NCBI GenBank assembly: GCA_002900555.1
Contig: MUGD01000093.1
Span: 1 to 7,643, forward strand
DNA from: Thermoplasmata archaeon M9B2D
GTDB lineage: Archaea > Thermoplasmatota > E2 > DHVEG-1
Reading direction: 5' to 3'
Length of the DNA stretch: 7,643 bases
Within the stretch, counting starts at the first letter, position 1, and the number at the start of each line of letters is the position of its first letter. This document shows positions 1 to 5,806 of the stretch, in pieces. The notes under the pieces are model-generated. The model did no database searches. It was not told the DNA's origin and saw nothing but the letters and a program-made list of their open reading frames with translations. The position numbers were made by a program, and so were the translations under genes.

Positions 1-1
1 G

Positions 2-196
<195 letters not shown>

Positions 197-203
197 AAAT
201 AGT

Positions 204-851
204 TTATGCTTCTTTTAACTGGTTGATTGCCGTACGATAGTCCTTATTTTTGAAGATAAAACTCGCAGCGACCAGCACGTTTGCCCCATTGCTTTTTACA
301 AGTCCGGCATTCTGATCGTTGATTCCTCCGTCGATTTGGAGGTAGATCTGTTTTTTTGTCTTTTTAATTACCTCGCTTGCTTGTTTAAGCTTTGGTATGA
401 CATCATCAATGAACTTTTGACCTGAAAACCCTGGATGAACAGACATAATTAACACCAAATCAACCTCTGGGATGAGATCCCGGATTTTTTCAAATGATGT
501 CTCAGGGTTTATTGAAATGCCTGCTTTCGCACCTGATTTTTTGATTTGTCTGATCACGACAAGGGGTTCTGGGATGCTCTCTGAGTGTATCGTGATTAAA
601 TCAGCCCCTGCCTTGATAAATGCGTCAATGTATTTTTCAGGGTGTTCTATCATGAGATGGCAATCAAGAAATAGCGACGTTTTTTTCCGTATGTTTTCTA
701 CAACAACAGGTCCGATGGTGATATTTGGGACAAAATGACCGTCCATCACATCAATGTGCAGCCACTCCGCTCCGGCATCGGTTACTGCCTTGATCTCATC
801 ATAAAGTCTGGTGAAATCAGCAGAAAGAATCGAAGGTGCGACAATCACCAT
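204..851 (-). CDS. rpe: Ribulose-phosphate 3-epimerase
   Basis: This complete 215-residue protein has the normal length for a cytosolic epimerase that interconverts D-ribulose 5-phosphate and D-xylulose 5-phosphate in the non-oxidative pentose phosphate pathway. Seen in the sequence: the N-terminal APSILSADF strand (5-13), the metal and catalytic motif HIDVMDGHFVPN (32-43, His32, Asp34), CHLMIEHP (64-71, His65), the flexible-loop motif MSVHPGFSGQKF (136-147), and the second catalytic Asp in IDGGIN (173-178, Asp174). The C-terminal phosphate-binding strand reads VAASFIF (194-200), where most epimerases have Gly-Ser; a mild deviation. The ATG at 851-849 is preceded by no convincing Shine-Dalgarno, but a TATA box about 26 bases before the predicted transcript start puts that start roughly 8 bases upstream, so the mRNA is probably nearly leaderless. 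It faces triosephosphate isomerase, which shares glyceraldehyde 3-phosphate with the pentose phosphate pathway. Confidence 0.96.
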   Translation of the reverse strand: MVIVAPSILSADFTRLYDEIKAVTDAGAEWLHIDVMDGHFVPNITIGPVVVENIRKKTSLFLDCHLMIEHPEKYIDAFIKAGADLITIHSESIPEPLVVIRQIKKSGAKAGISINPETSFEKIRDLIPEVDLVLIMSVHPGFSGQKFIDDVIPKLKQASEVIKKTKKQIYLQIDGGINDQNAGLVKSNGANVLVAASFIFKNKDYRTAINQLKEA

Positions 852-881
852 GAATAATCATCAGAGAGTATACGTCAGGGC

Positions 882-889
882 TTTATAAA
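882..889 (-). promoter_or_regulatory. TATA box of rpe
   Basis: TTTATAAA reads the same on both strands and lies 31-38 bases upstream of the rpe ATG. With the usual archaeal distance of about 26 bases from box centre to transcript start, transcription would begin near 859-860, leaving about 8 bases of leader. This fits the absence of a ribosome binding site. Confidence 0.55.
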
Positions 890-894
890 ACTAA

Positions 895-1085
895 ATGATT
901 TTCTTGGAGGTGATGGTTGTTTTGTCATTATGGCAAAATGGTATTTTGACAGCGTATCTTTTTATAGAAGAAGTGCCCTTGTGAACGTTCGAACACTGAA
1001 ATGGTGCAGGCCGAACACCATCTTTTATCCCTTGGCCTGCCCATCCCATCCCTTTACGCATGACCCTGGGAGGTAATAGATAGTT
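895..1085. other. Non-coding stretch with several inverted and direct repeats
   Basis: Between the two divergent promoters lies about 190 bases with no supportable gene. It contains two overlapping palindromes (GAACGTTC 983-990 and GTTCGAAC 987-994), a direct repeat CGAACAC at 990-996 and 1012-1018 (22-base period), and two mutually exclusive hairpins: ATGGTG 1001-1006 with CACCAT 1016-1021, and GCAGGCC 1006-1012 with GGCCTGC 1034-1040. A TATA-like TTTTTATAG at 958-966 could drive a transcript starting near 988. It could hold a small RNA, an old leader or an operator cluster; I do not recognise a known family. Confidence 0.35.
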
Positions 1086-1089
1086 AAAT

Positions 1090-1097
1090 CTATAAAG
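1090..1097 (+). promoter_or_regulatory. TATA box of the radical SAM gene
   Basis: CTATAAAG within an AT-rich stretch (1082-1110) is centred about 26 bases before position 1119-1120. That would give a short leader carrying the GGAG at 1126-1129 and then the start codon. This makes the upstream repeats (983-1040) upstream of transcription, not part of the mRNA, unless the TATA-like element at 958-966 is used. Confidence 0.45.
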
Positions 1098-1133
1098 AAA
1101 AAGACATATAGTCCTTTTGGATTCTGGAGATGG

Positions 1134-2666
1134 TTGACAGATATGAAGGAATTAGAGAAAACATCCTCGGTATGCCCTGCTTGTTTCCAAGAAGGAAAAA
1201 TTCATAAAATTGACGCACAGATTATTGAGGACGATGGGAAAGTCTGGATTGAGAAAACATGCGAAGAGCACGGTGATTTTAAGGATATTTACTTCGGCGA
1301 CGTTGCGTTATATGAACGTTGGATGAAGTATGAGAAACATGGGGATCCAATTCCTGATGTGAAGACGTCATTGTTTGGCGATCCGATGTTATATCCAGAG
1401 CATCGTTCACAGAGTGTTTTAACGAATTTGCTGGTAACAAATCGATGTAACCTACGGTGCGGGTATTGTTTTATGAACGCAGGGGCGTCAGGGTACGTCT
1501 ACGAACCATCCTTAGATGAGATTCAACAGATGTTGCAACAGGCTCGTAACGAACGGCCTATGGGTTCGAAAGCAATTCAGATAACTGGTGGTGAACCAAC
1601 GATTCGTGAAGACCTTTTTGAGATTGTTCAGATGGCTCGAAACACTGGCTTTTCTCATATTCAGCTCAATTCCAATGGAATTAAACTTGCAGAAAGTGTG
1701 GAGTATTGTAAGAAGCTAAAGGAAGCAAAGGTCAACACCGTCTACATGAGTTTTGATGGTGTGACGAAAGAGACGAACCCCTGGATTGATCAATTACATC
1801 AGACGATAAATAACTTCAGAGAAGCACAGTTGCGTGCTGTGCTTGTCCCGGTCATTATCGGTGATAAGAATCTTCATGAGACCGGCAAGATTATCCAATT
1901 TGCTCTTGATAACATCGACATCATCAGAGGGGTGAATTTCCAGCCTGTTTCATTCTGTGGAAGAATCACAAAAATCAAGGATGAACGACGGGAGAAACAA
2001 CGTGTTGACTATGTCCGAATGATGGAGGTAATTGAGAAAGAATTTAACGGTCAGATCTCTCGTGATGATTTCTATCCTGTTCCGTTTGTGTACCCTATCT
2101 CGGAGTTAATAGAGTCGTTAAAAGGTGAAAAGCAGGTGGAGTTTACTGCGCACCCGGGATGTGGCGGGGCTACCTATATTTTCCTTGAGGATGGCAAACC
2201 CCTTCCAATAACCCGGTTTATCGATGTTGAGACATTTATGACCTTTATCAACGAACAGGCAAAAGTTAAGGGTCCGTTGAAAAAGGTTCGTGTTGCTTCA
2301 TCATTCCTTAAAAATGTTGATCGATTTGTTGATAAGGAAAAAGCACCAAAAGGTTTTGATTTAAAAAAGATATTGATTGATGCCGCGGTGGGCGGGAGTT
2401 ATGATTCCTTACGTGGATTCCATTATAAAAGCCTGTTTGTCGGGTCTATGTGGTTTATGGATACTTTTAACCTCAATCTTCATCGACTCGAACGGTGCTG
2501 CATCCATTATACCACTGAGGAAGGAATAATCCCGTTTTGCTCATATAATGGCCTTGGGTATGGTGACAAGATCCGTGAGAAACATTCCATTCCAATTAAG
2601 GACTGGGAGAAGAAAACGGGGCAATCAATCCGGGAAGACCTTTGGACGCATGGTCCATTAACCTAA
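1134..2666 (+). CDS. Radical SAM enzyme of the MJ0619 / tetraether lipid synthase (Tes) type
   Basis: A 510-residue protein. Near the N terminus is a metal-binding knuckle, CPAC (14-17) with CEEHG (43-47). The radical SAM cluster motif CNLRCGYC follows at 105-112, then GYVYEPS (120-126), the SAM-binding ITGGEPT (150-156) and QLNSNG (177-182). The C-terminal half has HPGCGGATYIF (340-350), PITRFIDVE (358-366) and RCCIHYTTEEGIIPFC (454-469). This order, the length and the 'GYVYEPS' and 'IHY...IIPFC' signatures match what I know of Tes, which joins two archaeol chains through C-C bonds to make tetraether membrane lipids. MJ0619 was also once proposed as a methanopterin methylase, so function is inferred. 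The TTG at 1134 lies 4 bases after GGAG (1126-1129); an in-frame ATG at 1143 is the alternative start. Several cysteines I expect in Tes appear replaced (see findings), so a paralogue with another substrate is possible. Confidence 0.72.
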   Translation: MTDMKELEKTSSVCPACFQEGKIHKIDAQIIEDDGKVWIEKTCEEHGDFKDIYFGDVALYERWMKYEKHGDPIPDVKTSLFGDPMLYPEHRSQSVLTNLLVTNRCNLRCGYCFMNAGASGYVYEPSLDEIQQMLQQARNERPMGSKAIQITGGEPTIREDLFEIVQMARNTGFSHIQLNSNGIKLAESVEYCKKLKEAKVNTVYMSFDGVTKETNPWIDQLHQTINNFREAQLRAVLVPVIIGDKNLHETGKIIQFALDNIDIIRGVNFQPVSFCGRITKIKDERREKQRVDYVRMMEVIEKEFNGQISRDDFYPVPFVYPISELIESLKGEKQVEFTAHPGCGGATYIFLEDGKPLPITRFIDVETFMTFINEQAKVKGPLKKVRVASSFLKNVDRFVDKEKAPKGFDLKKILIDAAVGGSYDSLRGFHYKSLFVGSMWFMDTFNLNLHRLERCCIHYTTEEGIIPFCSYNGLGYGDKIREKHSIPIKDWEKKTGQSIREDLWTHGPLT

Positions 2667-2671
2667 AAATC

Positions 2672-2687
2672 ATTTCTTTTTTCTTCT
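2672..2687 (+). terminator. T-tract terminator after the radical SAM gene
   Basis: A pyrimidine run (ATTTCTTTTTTCTTCTT, 2672-2688 region) begins about 5 bases after the TAA at 2664-2666 with no stem in front of it. Oligo-T tracts of this kind are typical archaeal termination signals. Confidence 0.5.
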
Positions 2688-2694
2688 TAAACGC

Positions 2695-2716
2695 CTCGTA
2701 TTTTACGAGCATGCTC
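2695..2716. repeat. Overlapping short palindromes upstream of the M28 promoter
   Basis: CTCGTA (2695-2700) and TACGAG (2704-2709) form a perfect 6-bp stem with a TTT loop. The right arm is shared with the 10-base palindrome GAGCATGCTC (2707-2716). They lie between the terminator tract and the M28 operator-like repeat. They may be part of a 3' end structure of the upstream transcript or a protein-binding site. Confidence 0.35.
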
Positions 2717-2717
2717 A

Positions 2718-2739
2718 TTTGTACTCCTGACTGTACAAA
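2718..2739. promoter_or_regulatory. Operator-like inverted repeat before the M28 peptidase
   Basis: TTTGTAC (2718-2724) and GTACAAA (2733-2739) are perfect 7-bp inverted copies with an 8-base spacer. The centre-to-centre spacing is 15 bases. The right arm ends one base before the TATA tract, covering the place where the BRE (TFB site) sits. A dimeric helix-turn-helix regulator bound here would be expected to block or assist TBP/TFB loading. I do not recognise the motif as belonging to a named archaeal regulator. Confidence 0.45.
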
Positions 2740-2740
2740 A

Positions 2741-2751
2741 GTATATATATA
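2741..2751 (+). promoter_or_regulatory. TATA box of the M28 peptidase gene
   Basis: GTATATATATA is a strong TATA element whose centre is about 58 bases before the ATG. Transcription would start near 2772, giving a leader of about 30 bases. A weak purine stretch, GGGGAT (2793-2798), five bases before the ATG is the only ribosome-binding candidate. Confidence 0.6.
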
Positions 2752-2803
2752 GTGCAATAAAATATAGAGATGTCGTTTACATTGGAAATATTGGGGATAT
2801 TAT

Positions 2804-4159
2804 ATGAAGACTCTGATGTGTAAAAAGAATAGAAGGAGTAACGTACCTGTTGTTGTTTTTCTTACTTGCTTTTTAATTATACCTTGTCATGTTCTTGCAG
2901 GTATACCCGGTGATGGTTCGGATGACCCCCTTCATAAACCTGCGTATATCGAGAACAGGGAAGATATCGTTGATGTTCAGGCTCCATTCCGTTCATTTTC
3001 TTTTCACCCGGTCAGCCCAATGACGAAAAGTATTGATGTCGTTGAATTGTTAGAACAGGTAGACGAACCGCTCATCAGAGGGTACCTGGAAAATATTACT
3101 GCTTTTGGGCCACGTCTTTCAGGGACCGAGGCCTGTGAGCAAGCAGGACGGTATCTGTATGAGACGTTTGATGAGATGGGATTGACCGTCCGCTACCATA
3201 ACTATACTAGTAGTACTGTGTCAGGGAGTAATATTGAGGCAACATTATATGGGTCAAATTCAACGAATATCTTTATTATCTGTGCCCATTATGATTCTGT
3301 CGTAGTGGGACCTGGAGCAGATGATGACGGCTCCGGTGTCGCAGCAGTACTTGCTGCAGCAGAGATCATGCGGAATTACGAGTTCTATCATACCATCCGA
3401 TTCGTGTGTTTCTCAGGAGAAGAACAAGGATTGGTTGGGAGCCGTTCCTATGCACAAGACTCCTACAACAATAATGATTCAATAATTGCGGTTTTAAACG
3501 CAGATATGATTGGGTTTGCACCAACGGATCCAGATGGCATACGGGGAAAAATCTTTTCAAACGACCCCTCCGAATGGATAGTTACATACACCCAGGTGAT
3601 AAGTCAGCTCTATGCTGATTTCATTGATATACAACTAACTCCAATGGGAGAATCCTGGGGCAGTGATCATTATTCTTTCTGGCAATATGGGTATGATGCA
3701 GTATTTTATCATGAGTTTAATTTCAATGATTATTATCATTCCGCTAATGATACGATTGAGAATATGAATATCAACTATTCAACTCGATTTTCCCGGTTGA
3801 TTCTTGCAACGCTTGCTGAGTTGGCACTTGAGCCCCGACCAGTTCTTTTGATTGGCAGCATCCTTGGTGGACTTGGGATCACTGCACAGGTTTCAAACAT
3901 CGGTGATGTAGACGCATATGATGTCCATGCGACACTGCTTGTCACTGGAGGGGTGTTTGGATTTATTAACATTTCATCAACGAGCCAAACAGAATCTCTT
4001 AAACTAGACGAGAGATTACAGGTGAAAGTGATACCATTTAGATTTGGACCTATTCGTATTAGTGTCACCGCCACCTCATCCAACGCTGAGAATGTCACCA
4101 AGCACGCGACAGGTTTTCTTATTGGCCCGTTTGTCCGTAACATCGTCATCACCCCATAA
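2804..4159 (+). CDS. Secreted M28 family zinc peptidase with C-terminal beta domain
   Basis: The 451-residue protein starts with a signal peptide: basic n-region (K7-R11), hydrophobic core (about 14-26) and a likely cut after VLA (30-32). A linker is followed by the M28 aminopeptidase fold (about 80-342) with every metal and catalytic residue in place: AHYDS (His162, Asp164), GADDDGSG (Asp173-175), FSGEEQG (Glu206 base, Glu207 ligand), NADMIG (Asp234) and YYHSAND (His312). This predicts a two-zinc exopeptidase that removes N-terminal amino acids outside the cell. Residues about 347-446 form a Gly-rich, Ig/CARDB-like beta domain ending GFLIGPFVRN, a kind I recall at the end of secreted proteins of Thermoplasmata-related archaea; it may aid attachment or folding. 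No C-terminal membrane helix is visible, so the enzyme is probably released or bound noncovalently. The exact substrate cannot be told. Its promoter is independent of the upstream gene. Confidence 0.9.
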   Translation: MKTLMCKKNRRSNVPVVVFLTCFLIIPCHVLAGIPGDGSDDPLHKPAYIENREDIVDVQAPFRSFSFHPVSPMTKSIDVVELLEQVDEPLIRGYLENITAFGPRLSGTEACEQAGRYLYETFDEMGLTVRYHNYTSSTVSGSNIEATLYGSNSTNIFIICAHYDSVVVGPGADDDGSGVAAVLAAAEIMRNYEFYHTIRFVCFSGEEQGLVGSRSYAQDSYNNNDSIIAVLNADMIGFAPTDPDGIRGKIFSNDPSEWIVTYTQVISQLYADFIDIQLTPMGESWGSDHYSFWQYGYDAVFYHEFNFNDYYHSANDTIENMNINYSTRFSRLILATLAELALEPRPVLLIGSILGGLGITAQVSNIGDVDAYDVHATLLVTGGVFGFINISSTSQTESLKLDERLQVKVIPFRFGPIRISVTATSSNAENVTKHATGFLIGPFVRNIVITP

Positions 4160-4168
4160 TTTTTTTCC
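4160..4168 (+). terminator. T-tract terminator after the M28 gene
   Basis: Seven consecutive T (4160-4166) followed by CC start directly after the TAA at 4157-4159, with no preceding hairpin. This is a typical archaeal oligo-T stop for transcription. Confidence 0.5.
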
Positions 4169-4220
4169 TCAGCTATGCACATGGTTTATAGGGAGGCGTA
4201 ACAAGAACCTTAATACCTAC

Positions 4221-4230
4221 TTATTTTATA
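4221..4230 (+). promoter_or_regulatory. Probable TATA box of hutH with adjoining CCCCTAT motif
   Basis: TTATTTTATA is centred about 26 bases before 4252, so the mRNA would start just before the ribosome binding site and have a leader of about 16 bases. It is followed at once by CCCCTAT (4231-4237), whose inverse ATAGGG also occurs at 4188-4193. A second TATA candidate, TTTATA (4185-4190), is part of that upstream copy and would give a leader of about 50 bases. Confidence 0.45.
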
Positions 4231-4252
4231 CCCCTATCACCTTTTAACAGAA

Positions 4253-4260
4253 AAGGAGGT
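4253..4260 (+). promoter_or_regulatory. Strong Shine-Dalgarno of hutH
   Basis: AAGGAGGT lies 7 bases before the ATG at 4268, the best ribosome binding site in the window. It fixes the hutH start. Confidence 0.8.
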
Positions 4261-4267
4261 CATCTGT

Positions 4268-5791
4268 ATGACTGTCGTAATCACTGGAACTGGGTTAACC
4301 ATAGAAACCCTCGTAAAGGTTGCACGGCACAATGAAAGCATTTCACTTCATCCTGATGCTCTTGCCCGGATAAAAGCATGTCGGGCGATGCTTGAGAATA
4401 AAATCAATGCACATGAAATCATGTATGGAGTAAATACCGGCATCGGTGAGTTCTCTGAAGTGGTTCTTAATGATGCTCAAATAAGAGATTTCCAGAAGTA
4501 TCTTATCTATAATCATGCAGCTGGGATTGGGGACCCTGCACCAATCGACTATGTCCGTGGGGCGATGGTGGCCCGAATAAATGTCCATGCACATGGGAAC
4601 TCCGGGTGTCGTCCGGATATAACGCAAACGCTTGTCGAAATGGTAAACAAAGGTGTCACCCCTTATGTCTGTCAGAAAGGGTCGGTTGGAGCATGTGGTG
4701 ATCTCGCTCCGATGGCCCAGATAGCGCTTCTTATGATGGGTGAGGGAAAAGCATATTATCAGGGGACGCTTTTTGATGGGAGAGACGCTTTAAGGAAAGC
4801 CGGTATCCCTATCCCTGGTCTACAGGCACGTGACGGTCTTGCTATTATTAACGGGTCGAATCTGCTGACTGCGATGAGCGCTCTTTTCTTGTATGATGCG
4901 AATAATTGGTTGAAGCAGGCGGAGATTGCAGCAGCAATGTCATTGGAGGCGCTAAAGGCAAACATGAAGCCTTACAATGTAAAAATCCATCACGCTCGAG
5001 GGTTCCCTGGCGCTGTTCGGAGTGCACAAGCAATCCAGAAGCTGATTAAAGGAGGGGATCTTATTGAGGGCAAGATGAAATGTAAGATTCAAGACGCGTA
5101 TTCAATGCGATCCACCCCTCAGGTAATTGGTGCTGCTCATGATGCGCTTTCGTATGCCCGCTCTCAGGTTGAAATCGAGCTGAACGGTGTGGGGGATAAC
5201 CCGATTTTCTTCCCCGATGAGAACCTGCAGCTTTCTGGTGCGAACTTTCAAGGCAGCCCTGTTTCGTTACCAATGGATATGGCTGGTGCCGCAATCACCA
5301 TGGTTTCTGTGATGTCTGAACGACGGATGAACAGATTGAACAACCCTGCGTTGAACGTCGGGCTTCCTGCGTTTTTAACAAAAGGGGCAGGGATGTTCTC
5401 TGGACTGATGCTCAGTCAGTACACAGCCGATGCTCTTATTGTGGAACAACGCATCCTCTCTGCTCCAGCGTCTGTTCAGTCAATCCCTGCTGCGGCGGAT
5501 CAGGAGGATTTCGTGTCTATGGGAATGAATACTGCCATAAAAAACTTCCAGATTCTTGACAATGCCTATGGGATCCTTGGGATTGAGTTCATGGCGGCTG
5601 CGCAGGCGTTGGATTTCCGACAGTACAAGTGTGGAAAAGGTGTTACCAAAGCTAAAGAGGTAATTCGGAGATATGTACGGTTCTTAGATGAGGATCGGCC
5701 ACTCTATCCTGATCATACAAAGATGAAAGATCTGGTAAAATCCTGTGAAATCTTACATGAGGTAGAAGCAGTCGTGGGTAGTCTAGGGTAA
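4268..5791 (+). CDS. hutH: Histidine ammonia-lyase (MIO enzyme) with Ala-Cys-Gly triad
   Basis: The 507-residue protein matches the full length of bacterial HutH and would convert L-histidine to urocanate and ammonia, the first step of histidine breakdown, as a cytosolic tetramer. Numbering follows the Pseudomonas putida enzyme closely: MYGVNTGIG with Tyr53, NHAAGIG with His83, the MIO-forming loop GSVGACGDLAPM with Ala142-Cys143-Gly144, INGSN with Asn195, YSMRSTPQV with Arg281, and QED with Glu413 (Glu414 in putida). The triad is normally Ala-Ser-Gly; here codon 143 is TGT (Cys). Two pocket segments also differ from classical HutH: ANFQGSPVS (325-333) where GNFH(A/G)EPV is usual, and DQEDFVSM (411-418) where NQEDHVSM is usual. 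The enzyme may therefore belong to a divergent aromatic-amino-acid lyase clade. Retained His83 and Glu413 and the facing hutU still favour histidine. The gene has its own promoter and strong ribosome binding site. Confidence 0.9.
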   Translation: MTVVITGTGLTIETLVKVARHNESISLHPDALARIKACRAMLENKINAHEIMYGVNTGIGEFSEVVLNDAQIRDFQKYLIYNHAAGIGDPAPIDYVRGAMVARINVHAHGNSGCRPDITQTLVEMVNKGVTPYVCQKGSVGACGDLAPMAQIALLMMGEGKAYYQGTLFDGRDALRKAGIPIPGLQARDGLAIINGSNLLTAMSALFLYDANNWLKQAEIAAAMSLEALKANMKPYNVKIHHARGFPGAVRSAQAIQKLIKGGDLIEGKMKCKIQDAYSMRSTPQVIGAAHDALSYARSQVEIELNGVGDNPIFFPDENLQLSGANFQGSPVSLPMDMAGAAITMVSVMSERRMNRLNNPALNVGLPAFLTKGAGMFSGLMLSQYTADALIVEQRILSAPASVQSIPAAADQEDFVSMGMNTAIKNFQILDNAYGILGIEFMAAAQALDFRQYKCGKGVTKAKEVIRRYVRFLDEDRPLYPDHTKMKDLVKSCEILHEVEAVVGSLG

Positions 5792-5795
5792 ATAG

Positions 5796-5806
5796 AGACG
5801 ATGTCT
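5796..5806. terminator. Tiny hairpin between convergent hutH and hutU
   Basis: AGAC (5796-5799), GAT loop, GTCT (5803-5806) forms a 4-bp stem in the 14-base gap between the stops. A TAGTTTT tract follows on the hutH side. It might contribute to termination of hutH, but it is too short to be sure. Confidence 0.2.

Noticed and set aside
472..738. 88-codon ORF (+) opposite rpe
   Set aside because: Antisense shadow of a clearly real epimerase gene; no ribosome binding site or family resemblance.
852..883. Box C/D-like TGATGA just upstream of rpe (minus strand)
   Set aside because: The only CTGA that could serve as box D lies inside the rpe coding region and there is no C'/D' pair, so chance is more likely than a guide RNA.
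913..984. 23-codon ORF (+) starting inside a GGAGGTGATG sequence
   Set aside because: The GGAGG is only 2 bases from the ATG, which is too close to act as its ribosome binding site, and the peptide resembles nothing known.
930..1076. 48-codon ORF (+) starting MAKWYF, downstream of GGAGGTGAT
   Set aside because: The ribosome-binding sequence is about 19 bases away, the frame crosses all the inverted repeats, and composition is not protein-like (many Cys, Pro, His).
3775..4182. 135-codon ORF (-) opposite the M28 C-terminal region
   Set aside because: Lies antisense to a conserved secreted-protein domain and shows no motifs; likely a by-product of codon composition.
4044..4247. 67-codon ORF (+) overlapping the M28 end and the hutH promoter
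   Set aside because: Out-of-frame with the M28 gene, runs through the T-tract and the TATA box, and has low-complexity content.
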